From contig NC_085886.1 of assembly GCF_035222275.1 (NCBI RefSeq), forward strand, positions 2,604,001 through 2,668,000: DNA of 64,000 nucleotides, read 5' to 3'. The DNA is from Podospora bellae-mahoneyi (Eukaryota > Ascomycota > Sordariomycetes > Sordariales > Podosporaceae). Made by a program: the position numbers and the translations under genes. Positions within the stretch are counted from its first letter, which is position 1, and each line of letters begins with the position of its first letter. Shown here one piece after another: positions 54,312 to 64,000 of this stretch. Below the pieces are notes generated by a model. It worked only from the letters and a program-made list of their open reading frames with translations, was not told the DNA's origin and did not search any database.

Positions 54312-57300
54312 AGAAGAAGATTATTGCCAAAAATTCTTATCATTTTCATCATTCTGTGATACCCCGCCAGTTTATAATGGCACAAACAGAGAGGAGAGAA
54401 TTGGAGATGGAATGGGCATTATATGGGAGGAAAGAAAATGGGGGGAAATGAGCATGTGTTCATGTCTTGATGATGGATCATGTTGCTATGTGGTGTTGGA
54501 TTTTGCTCGTTTTTTTTTTTTAGAGACGAACGATGACTGGAGTGATTGAACGACGATGAGCAAGCAACAGCAACGACAGTGGACTGGGAAAAGCTTACTC
54601 GACCATCTTTCATACCCACCTTTTATCTTCCTGCCACCTCTTGAAAAAGAGGCTGGCTTGGTTTTTTATATTCGTTGTTCATACAAAGCTTTTTGTGTTT
54701 AACATTTGTCAGGAGCATAGCGTTGGGAGTTTGCGGGTTTGGCTTTGTTTTTCTTCTCATCAATGCGGGGGCGGGCATCATTCAGCATCTTCTCATCACC
54801 ATTCATCATTGGAGGAAAGACGGAGAGAGAGTGCATTGTGGGACAGGAGGTGTCAGTAGAGGGGGAAGAGGAGGGGTGGTTATATACACATGTGTTCCAA
54901 CGGGTCAAGAAAGTTTTCATTTCTTCTCATGTTTTGCTTTTTTCTGTTTGTTGATGATGTTCAATCTTTGTTGTTGGTGATGACTTGGTCGTTGCCAGGC
55001 AGGATTTGAATGTCTTTAATATACCCCTCTTTCTTTCTTGGCCCTTTGGAAGATATGTTATATACACATCTTTCTTCTTTTCTTTTTCAGAGGGATAGAT
55101 GTTGGTTTGGTGGCGTTGTTTGTGTTGTGGGTTTCTTGTACAAAAGGTTGGGGTTATGATTGGGAGATGAAAGTGAGAGAGAAGAGAGAGAGAGAGAGTA
55201 CAGAAGGATGAGATGAAATATGAAGATAGCTGGGATGAAAGGGGAGGTTCGGGGGGTGGACTGGGACAGAGTGGTTATTTCTGTTTATGTTCACCCTTCA
55301 ACTCCTTCTTTTCTGGCTGGTGTTTTTCTGATGATATTCTGGACCCTTTATGCGTTTGGTCTTCGTGGTTGTCGTTGCGTGCGATTTCTTGTCTCGTTGC
55401 TGCACTTGCTAGAGTGGCATTTTTTGCAGGAGTGGAGGTGGTAAAAGTTGCATTATGAGTTATTGAGTTGTTTGATCAAAGCATATTTATGGAGTGGTCA
55501 GGGAAAAGATGGTGTTTTTGTGTTGGTTTCTTGATTTTGAGGTCTAGAAGGAGGTTTTCAAGATGAGCAGAGAGAGTCAGTCCAGTTATCGGCAGCTAAG
55601 AGAGTGAGTGTTGTGGGAAGCAAGGAGAGCAGCCCTGGTGGTTGGGCTCTAGTTTTGCAACAAAGAAGGCAGAAAGAATAGGGGGTGGTAGATTTGAATT
55701 TGAATTGAGAACTTTTCGAATTAGTACTGATTTACTTGCAAACTGTCGGTTGATTGTGTACTTCGATTTCGGATTTCTCAGCATCGATATGTCTTGCCAT
55801 ATTACAGCGCTGATCAAATAGTCATAGCCTCGTTCAACTATCTTCTGGTATCCGATTCACCCACCTCGAGTATATCCCTTCTGTAGACACAAAGCAAGGT
55901 ACATGTTGATAGTCACGTTAAACCACGCGTGTAATACACAAGCTCTTTCGCAGCTAGCTGGGTGGAGATCTACCTACCTTGGACAGACCTGATAGCTAGA
56001 ACAGCGCATCCGTCACCAATGCCCGAAACATTGCCGACATGGGTACCAAAACCACATGCCTCACACACGGAAAACACAAGCCATATACCACTCTGTCTCG
56101 AAGAATAACATGGCCCAAATCAGCATCCGGATAGGTGTCTTTCCTGGCTTCGATTCCTTGTCTCGCAGTCCTCTCTTTCTGTTGTATTTGGCCATGTATT
56201 GTTATCGATAAACTGGAATCAAACTCACGCTGAATGAGGGCATGGTTGGCATAACACACGCTATCTGAGTTATACGGGTGAGATCGCGCTAGGAGCGCCT
56301 ATCTCGTGCTCGATTCTGAGCACTTTTAATTGTTGAGCTGTTCCTGTGTTTTCTGTGCGCGAGGCGGCTACTAGCAAAAATTTTTTTAAATAAATATAAC
56401 CAAACAAAAATAACACAAAAAGTATAACCAAAAGAATATATATTAAAAAAACACCACTTCAACCCGGTTCAGTCATCAAACTGGAATCGAATGCCATGGC
56501 ATAATCAGAGACCAAAGCTGTTTACTGCCGACGGGAGTCACCTGGGTCGAATGTTCTTGTCTCGGGAGGGAAGTAGAGGGTTTGCTGTCTGGATAGGAGT
56601 GGTGGTGGTAGGGATTGGGCCTTTTGTTGAAGCTGGAGGGAGGAGCGGAGGGGGAAGGGGTGGTCGGGAAGGGGTAGCTAAGTCCAGTTGGAGGAAGGAG
56701 TAATGAGTAGCCTCATAACTGGCATCAGATAGCTTTGGGGTTACAGTCATCGATGTTAACACCATACCAATACTTGATCTCGTAAACTTCTCTTCTTCAC
56801 GTGGGAGGATGGTTTTTTTTTTTTTTTTTTTTTAGGGGGGTTGTTGTTGTTGTTGTTGTTGTTGGGGTTGAGTTGATGGGAGGTACAATGCCGAGATGCG
56901 CTTCTTCTTTGTAATGATGTTTATGGAATTCTTGATGTTGAACTGCACGGCAAAGCTGAGGCTTCTCGAGCAAGCTCTGCGATGTATCATTCAAACCAAG
57001 AGGAGGTAGCTGGTCTCAGGACTCTAAAAGTGGCCTTTTCTCATGAAACCTAGGTAAGGTGCGTGGTCTTTGACTGCTATGGGAAGGGTGTTTTGTATGG
57101 CTTTTCGATTAGCCAATCTCCTACGGGACTGTCAAAATGTTCTTGGGAACAAGGGAACTTTCCATACTGACTACCGGTCTGTAAAAATGCGTTTGAGTAG
57201 GTCTTGGCCATTGCTGTAGCCCTAGGATGCTGTGTGACGTTCCAATATTGACAGGCTGTTGATAACAAGCGAGCGTGGTTTGTGGCTATGGATGGCAGCC

Positions 57301-58684
57301 TGTGGGCAACGCAATCTTCAAAACTTATGATGCCGCCGAAGGGTGACTTTGTGCAGACCTACTGTTTTTCACTTAACTCAATTGTCTGATCAATTAGTCC
57401 ATTCGGGACAAGTCAATCTGAATGATTGCTGTCATGATTGATTCAACGAACCTAGAGCACCTTGTCGGTACAAATCCCTATGGGCAGAGTGCGAAAAGTT
57501 TTTTTATTGATGTAGATTGAAGTGCCATTGGGTTTCAAGAGGGAGGTTGGGCACCGTCCAAATAACAAGCGGTTGGGAATGTTTGGAGATGACCACAGTT
57601 GGATGAAAATTGCAGAGGAAGAAGCAACAAAATGCGGAGGCCGGAGATCAAAAGTTCAAGATTGGGATGATGGATCTCAAGTTGACCCAAGAGCTTGGGA
57701 CCAATGATGGCAAATGAAAACAACCCCCCCCCCCGGATGGCAGTTATGCAAGTTCGATCTCGACTGGAGTCCCAGAGCAGAGGAAACCAAGCCATTGGCC
57801 TGTCGCAAAGGTGCTCTGCTCAAGATGCAGAGTGGAGCGGACCACGTCATTGGGAACTCCAAAATAGAAACTGCTTTGCAGCTTTCAGCCCTACAAGGCG
57901 AGTCTGCATCAGGGGAACCAACATGGATTCAGGGGGCTGACGGGGAAAGGGAGGGGCCAATGGGGGTCACCTGACAGTTTTGCAGAGCAATTGAAATATA
58001 TACAGAGTCAATTGACCCTTTTCGATCCCATTTGATCTTGTTTTGCGCGTTGGACTGCTCTTTCGAACCCTTCTGCACGAGGGAAGCATTGTGTCGCGAA
58101 CCGAACAAGCGGGGCTCCAGTTGTGGTGATATTCACTGGCCTAGCGTCCCCACGCAGTTCTAGAACCTCATGCGCTTCCCTGGTCTTGCTCTTACAAAAA
58201 GACGTGAATGAGACGTGTATTTCACTTGTGCATATTCCTTCACCTCGTAGTGATTGCGCGCCACCTTTGCGATTACGAGTTCGACACCAAAGCTAGAATC
58301 TAAGTTGGATATCTTCAAAAGCACGTGCATCTGAGTGTTCCACCCCCTGGTCACGCACGGGCCTCATCTGTCAAAAGCTCCTCTTACCTAATCATTTTGT
58401 GGAACTACACCACGCGTTTTGACGACATGCCCTGAATGTTTGTCGAGTGTCGTTGACACTTTGCATCACCCACCATCGAAATAAGCTCACCAACTGCCAG
58501 CAGGCACACCGCCGCGTTGACAAAGAACACGGTTTTCACACATGACCAATGCGAGCCAATAAACCCCGCCCTGCTCGAGCGACCCCGCATCGACCAACAA
58601 CTACGCGCTGATCCCGCCGACGACATCGCCGAGCAGCCTTTACCTCACTTTCTATCCCGATAACCACCTTGCTCACCTTTTGCC
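54312..58684. other. Long intergenic region, LRR gene / NTO1
   Basis: 4.4 kb without a supported gene: G/T-rich LRR 3' flank, a GA tract (55178-55199), an AT-rich patch at 56385-56450, a GTT repeat preceded by an 18-base T-run (56814-56863), and the NTO1 promoter just before 58685. No RNA gene recognised. Confidence 0.45.
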
Positions 58685-61600
58685 ATGGCGTCAGGGCCAA
58701 CAACGCCAAGACGTCAGTCCAGGGGCCGTCCTAGAGGGCGGCCCAAGGGCACTGGCTCAACCAGCGCGTCTCGCGTCAGGAAGTTTCCAGAAGACCCCCC
58801 GGCAACAGAACCCCCCTTGAAGAAGCGTAAATATGTCCCCGGAGGGCCGGGAGGTGGTGGGAGATATTTAGACGACGATGGTGGCGAAGTCCCACCCGAA
58901 AATCTAGGGCCAGCAACTACCGTGTCCAGACAGCGAGCCTCAGCCCGGACCGATGCGCAACCCTCCCCTACCGTTTATCCGCGCAGAGAACGAAGCACGA
59001 GGATACGAACGGCCGTGAACCGAGACGAACTCGACGATATGCAATACAGTTCAGCAACAGCCCTGGCGGCCGCTGTCGTCCAGAGCGAGGGGTACAAGCC
59101 CAGAGAGGAGCGAGGATGGGAGGAGTTCCACCCAAATCTTGACATCGAGGCCACCTTTGCGGTGCTTCCTGCCGATGAAGTAGACGGCATAGTCATAAAA
59201 CCAGCACCCCCAACACCTGTTGCGCTAGGTACTGCCAGCCTCCTGAATGGCGCAAGTACCCCTACTAAGGACGGCGCGTTTGTCTTCACAGGTGCAAACG
59301 GCACGCCTAATGGCCAGGGAAAGCCATCATTTTCCGGCCTAGCAGATACCCCGAGTAGGCGTCGACTTGCCAGGCCAACAAGAGATTCGGTCTCCTTGTA
59401 TGCCACCCGACCACTGGATCTTGGGTTAACCCCCCAGGTCCCCAAAGTATTGCCTATTCACAGCCAGAACGCGAAAGAGCGGCTGGATCTGAAGATGCCA
59501 TCATACCGAAAAATCGACCGTATCGCCCTTTTTGAGAGCAAGACGTTTGGCCAGGCGAGATATGTCGACAAGTCGATGATGAATGTGGGCTATCAGGAGA
59601 GCGACAACTTCATCCGGCCTGATCGCAAGCTCATCAAGGCGATAGATGCCAACACTGAGGAGGACCTGGAACAGGTCGCTGTTGTCTCGGCGGCAGGCGA
59701 TCCAGTCCAGCACACGGCCGGCGTGGTTGGGCGTGTGGAGTACGATATGGACGAGCAAGATGATATGTGGCTCGAGGATCTGAACAGTCGGCGAAAGGCG
59801 ACCGAACTGGATCCAATAACTCGTGAGATCTTTGAGATCACAATAACCAAAATTGAAAAAGAGTGGCATGCGCTCGAGAAGAGGATACCGAAGCCCAACC
59901 CGAAGCCGCCACAGACTCACAGACCGAGATCCAGCTCTGCGGCTGCAGTTAATGGCGAGCCGCAAGCTGGAGAAGAGCAGGACAGCAAATGTGCCATCTG
60001 CGACGACGGTGACTGCGAGAACACCAACGCGATCGTGTTTTGCGACGGTTGCGATTTGGCGGTTCACCAAGAATGCTATGGTGTGCCGTTTATTCCCGAG
60101 GGGCAATGGTTGTGCAGGAAGTGCCAGTTGATTGGTCGTGGTATTCCGGTAGGTCTTTTCGCCGAGTTTTGTCGGGTAGGTGTCGAATGATGATGCTGAC
60201 TTTGATTTCTTTTAGACATGCATTTTCTGCCCCAATACCGACGGGGCTTTCAAGCAGACCAACTCGTCCAAATGGGCACATCTGCTATGCGCCATGTGGA
60301 TCCCCGAGGTGTCTTTGGGGAACCACACCTTCATGGAGCCGGTGATGGAGGTCGAAAAAGTGCCCAAGACGCGGTGGAAGTTGACGTGCTATATCTGCAG
60401 TCAGCGCATGGGAGCCTGCATCCAGTGTTCTAACAAAAACTGTTATCAGGCCTTCCATGTCACCTGCGCCCGGCGCTGCCGGTTGTTTCTCAAGATGAAG
60501 AACAGCCAGGGCGCTCTCGCTGTGCTGGACAGCATGCCGCTCAAGGCGTATTGCGACAAGCACTGTCCCCAAGACTATGCAAAGGAGAATGCAGTCGCTG
60601 AAGCGACAAAAGATGCGAAGCGCTTCTACAAGCGGACCATGAAGGGGCGCATTTGGGCCAATAGTCAAGCGTCGGCCCTTCAGTTAGCCGCTACCCACCG
60701 CCATGCCATAACTGAGCACCCCCCTGACGAGTCCCAGTTGACAGGCGCCAAAATGAATACTGTTCTCGGAGATAAGAAAAAGGGACAGCCGGCCAAGAAT
60801 ATCTGGAAGCTGCCGTCGGGTGCACCCATTATCCCCCAAGCTGTGTTTGACACGGTGGAGAGCTCACTCTCTCGCTTCCCGATACGGAAGCGCAAAGACT
60901 ATGTCGCCGAAACATGTCGCTACTGGACCCTCAAGCGCGAGGCCAGGCGTGGAGCCGCCTTGCTCAAACGGCTGCAGCTTCAAATGGAGACGTTCTCGTC
61001 AATGGAGTTGACACGGCGTAACTTTGCCGCTATGGGTCCGTCTGGGAAGACAAGACTGGCCAGAAGGATCGAGTTTTGCGGCAGCCTCGTCAAAGACCTG
61101 GAACAGCTCAAGGAGTTGTCTGATGCAATTGTCCAGCGTGAAGCCTCCAAGCTGGAAGCGGCCGAGTTGGAGCAGGACTTTGTCGACAGTTGCTATTTCC
61201 CGGTCTACAAGAAGCTCCAACCGGTGCTTGACAAGGCTTTCCTGTAAGTTATGCGTGCCGCCTTATTGTTGGCCACCTACTGACACATCATAGACTTGAC
61301 AAGAACATCTTCAAGCCGGGCTTTAGAGAGTTGCAAGACAAACTGGACCAGCGGTTTTACACCACCACACTACATTTTGCCACCGATTTGTGCCAAGCCA
61401 TCAACGCAGGCATCAACGATCCGCCAGCCGTGCCGGCAACCGAAGAATCTCGCGGCATCGGCATCGATGCGTCTCCAGTCAAGAACGGCGGCAATGCAGA
61501 TGTCAAAGACCGTAGAAGGATAGGAAAGCGAATGCTCAAGTCACTCCAGCCACTTCTCGAATCCGCCTTGCAGGCAGAGGCGGAAATATGCAAGAAGCCT

Positions 61601-62437
61601 CTCGAGGGTCTGCAGGCGGAACTCGAGGCCATAATCGAGGCTAGCACTGAGCTGAGACAGCCCGGTCCGGCAGCTACTATCATGGTGTCAGGAGACGGCA
61701 GCCTGGCCCCTGGTATTCCACAAGATGTCGACATGGCGGACGCACCTGTGGAAGGCCAAATTATCGTCGCTGATCAGTTAGACGAAGATGTCGATGCCGA
61801 CGGGGATCCAGACGATCCCATGGAAGGCACCGAGCACATTGGCGATGGAAGCATAGAGGTCAAATCGGACGAGCACGACGCCGAAATAAACGGTGCCTTG
61901 TCCTCTGCCCATTCCGTCACAGCAGAAGAAAACAACGACACTCAACGGACTGACATCCCGCAGATACTTACCAACGGCATTCCCAAGGAATCAAACTCAC
62001 CACCCTCCCTTGCCGGCTACAATCCTGCCTCCAACCCGCAACCACAAAATCACTCTGGTCCACTGAGTCCACCGCAGTCAAACGGCTCCTTCGGCATCAA
62101 CCAACAACAAGGACACCATAATGTCCTTTCTGACGGTGGTATTCCGTGGTACCTTGAAGAGTTTGAGCTGAAGGGGACGTCAGCGGTGGAGAAGCAGTGG
62201 GCCGGGAGGGAAGCGGTGCGAAGTCTGAGTGAAGAGTTGACGGATATGGACGAGGAGGCGTTGAGAGACTTGGAGTTTGATGTGGATGATGAGAATACTA
62301 TTACCGCTAGTCCGGTTGATGTTGGCAAGGGGAGTGGGGGGTTGAAGGTGGAGGCGGGAACGCCGAGCGGGAGGAGGAAGAGGGCGGATGTGAGTAAGTT
62401 TAGGAAGGGGGTTAGGAGCTCTGCTAGGAGGAAGTAA
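58685..62437 (+). CDS. NTO1: NTO1/BRPF-type PHD-finger subunit of a histone acetyltransferase complex
   Basis: Three exons: 58685-60148, 60216-61243, 61294-62437; 1211 residues; introns of 67 and 50 bp. The N-terminus has an AT-hook-like SRGRPRGRPKGTG. An enhancer-of-polycomb-like (EPL1) segment lies in the first half (SYRKIDRIALFESKTFGQARYVD ... LDPITREIFEITITKIEKEWHALEKR). The PHD1 finger starts at Cys436 (CAICDDGDCENTNAIVFCDGCDLAVHQECYG) and is followed across intron 1 by the zinc knuckle and extended PHD2 (TCIFCPNTDGAFKQT ... WAHLLCAMWIPEV ... CYICSQRMGACIQCSNKNCYQAFHVTCARRC). This PHD1-knuckle-PHD2 module defines BRPF/Nto1 proteins, which recruit NuA3-type acetyltransferase to nucleosomes. 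No bromodomain or PWWP is visible, unlike animal BRPFs. The C-terminus is acidic and ends in a basic KFRKGVRSSARRK tail. Confidence 0.9.
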
Positions 62438-63175
62438 GTGATGGGGGTGTATGATATTGATGGGTGAAGGAGGGGGCTTTCTTCTTGGCTTGGGACTTGT
62501 GACCAGCGACTCTTTTTTTTTTTTCTTTTTTTTTTCTTGGTTCTTTTTTACTTATGCGTTTTTGATCGATTCCCCGGTTGGTTTTTGTCTTTTCTTTTAT
62601 CACTTTCTTCTTTCTCGTTTGGTCTTGTCTCTTTCAAGAATTACATTTCTAGTTGCTATAACCGTTAGGTTTTTTTTTCCTTCTTTTATTTTTAAACACA
62701 CAGAGTTTGCGATTTTGGTTTCTTGTTTTGTTTTTAATTTTCTTTTTTAGGTGGGGGTATAACTTTGGGAGGGAAGGACATCGGATGGATGGTAGGGAAT
62801 GGGGGAAAGAGGGAGGAAAGGAGTTGATAATCATTTTGACTGGTTTGTTATTCGCGATGGTGTCTGGAGTTTTGAGGGGATGAAATGAGGAGAGGAGAGG
62901 AGTGGAGGGAGGTGGGGGGTACATAGTTGGTGGTGACATTGCTTTTTGTTTTTGGAGGTTATGGGAGGAGATAAGAGAGGTGTGAATATAATATTTTTGA
63001 TATTTCCTGCGACTATGGGTGATGATGCTAGCTAGCTAGGTATGATCCGCCAACTTGATATGTCTGCTTCCCTGTCTGTCTGTGCTTTCTTTTTTCGCTT
63101 TGGGATATTCCGATCGTCGGGTGTGTGTTTTCAATCAGGTGGGACATTTGGGGGCAACGGCTTTTTCATGGGGCG
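62438..63175. other. 3' flank of NTO1
   Basis: 738 bp, strongly T-rich to 62750 then G-rich; presumably UTRs of NTO1 and of the candidate gene on the opposite strand. Confidence 0.45.
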
Positions 63176-63546
63176 TCAGTGTGGTGGTGGCTCAGTGGTG
63201 GATGTTTTTTCTTTGATGAACGCCTCGAGATGTTCAACTCGTTTTGTTGAGGCGCTGATGGTGGTTGTCTGTTGGCACCCGTGGTGTGAATCCCTCAGTA
63301 TCTTCCCCCATGCTTCCGCTTTGGCGAGTCGGAACGGCGGTGATCTTGGCGAATTCGTGCCAGTAGCGGGCCCGTTGCTTGAAGAACACGGCCTCGTCGG
63401 TATCATTGCCGAAGCGGTGTTGGGTATCGAGGATTTTTGCTTTTTGTATCCGGAGGAAGTTCTTGTGCTATTTGTTGCTGTTTAGTTGCTCTAGGAGGCT
63501 GTCGATGGTGCGGGGGGAGACGTGGGAGGGGGCGGTGGGATGACAT
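63176..63546 (-). pseudogene. Candidate small gene, apparently interrupted
   Basis: The minus strand carries a protein-like frame, PRTIDSLLEQLNSNK, stop TAG at 63470-63468, and then in the same frame HKNFLRIQKAKILDTQHRFG, NDTDEAVFFKQRARYWHEFAKI and onward to a TGA at 63236-63234. A second frame, starting inside this one, ends at 63176 with a plausible helical tail (STKRVEHLEAFIKEK). An ATG with a good context (ACAAAAATGTC, 63546) is offset by one base from the first frame. No GT-AG intron I could find repairs these breaks in phase. A CAG-to-TAG change would explain the first stop. I do not recognise the family. It may be a decayed gene, a sequence error, or an intron I missed. Confidence 0.35.
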
Positions 63547-64000
63547 TTTTGTGAGCTGGGAGTTTTGGCTTTGTCTTGTTTTGATGGGGGGTTGATGGAG
63601 ACGGAAAAGGGTGGTGGTGATGGTGGACTTGGGCGGGTTGAGAGCTGGGGAGTTACTCGTGGGTGGGAAGTAAGGCAGGAATTGTTGGTAAAAAAGGATG
63701 GTGGATATGTAGTGGGAACGGTGAGATATGTGTCTTTCACGGGACTCTGAGAGAAAGAGTGAGAAGGGCTGTTGGTCAAATATCGCTTTGTTTTTGGAGG
63801 TTTCGGGGATGATTAAGGCAAGGCAGGTAGGTATATCTTTGTGATGGCCCGTTCCACTATGGGTGCTGATGCGGCTATGACTGTGAGGCGAACTTCTGAC
63901 TGTTCCTTCCCAGATCTTTCTCGATGTGCGCAGTGTTTGTCCGGCGGTTTCCTAGCTTCCTGGCACCTTTCACCAGTTATGAGCGATACTCTAGCTCAGC
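63547..64000. other. Right-end intergenic sequence
   Basis: Upstream flank of the candidate gene; no feature supported. Confidence 0.4.

Noticed and set aside
56814-56863. T-run followed by AGGGGGG, reminiscent of telomeric repeats
   Set aside because: There is no TTAGGG repetition, only a homopolymer next to a GTT microsatellite.

Overview
The window looks like chromosomal DNA of a filamentous ascomycete, most likely a sordariomycete (Sordariales-like). The evidence is: short 50-75 bp GT-AG introns with CTAAC/CTGAY-type branch points, a dispersed single 5S rRNA gene, a HET-domain gene, Zn2Cys6 and OPT families, filamentous-fungal orthologue families (RIX1, YPP1/Rhf1, NTO1, CBP3, PDX1), and an AT-rich repeat relic whose copies differ almost only by transitions, as repeat-induced point mutation (RIP) leaves. 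Genus-level identity cannot be proven from the sequence alone.

Layout. 0-5.6 kb: 3' end of a tRNA-dihydrouridine synthase (DUS1), a HET-domain gene with a frameshifted C-terminus, a cluster of inverted repeats, a 5S rRNA gene and a GPI-type GH16 glycosidase. 7-17.5 kb: a WW-domain protein, RIX1 (60S ribosome biogenesis), a YPP1/TTC7-type PI4-kinase scaffold and a CaiB/BaiF CoA-transferase. 17.5-27 kb: a long regulatory stretch leading to a Zn2Cys6 transcription factor whose zinc cluster is split by a 925-bp intron, then an intradiol (hydroxyquinol-type) dioxygenase. 27-30 kb: gene-free, rich in microsatellites. 30-33 kb: OPT oligopeptide transporter. 33.5-40.5 kb: a compact, largely mitochondrial neighbourhood: CEM1-type 3-oxoacyl-ACP synthase, tRNA-Val(AAC), CBP3 complex III chaperone, DHFR, a two-pass mitochondrial membrane protein and PDX1 (E3-binding protein of pyruvate dehydrogenase).

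40.5-51.7 kb: an 11-kb stretch without a convincing complete gene. It holds tRNA-like debris, an isolated proline-rich exon-like segment, and a ~1.5-kb AT-rich block bounded by two diverged direct repeats, read here as a RIP-mutated LTR-type element. 51.7-64 kb: a leucine-rich-repeat protein, a 4.4-kb intergenic region, the NTO1/BRPF-type PHD-finger chromatin protein, and a candidate decayed or unusually spliced small gene at the right end.

Most genes are monocistronic housekeeping genes. The main plausible functional link is mitochondrial: CEM1 belongs to the mitochondrial fatty-acid pathway that supplies octanoyl-ACP for lipoate, PDX1 carries a lipoyl domain, and CBP3 serves cytochrome b/complex III assembly. 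I found no secondary-metabolite cluster, CRISPR or prophage. The clearest non-genic signal is the RIP-type relic at 44.9-46.4 kb.
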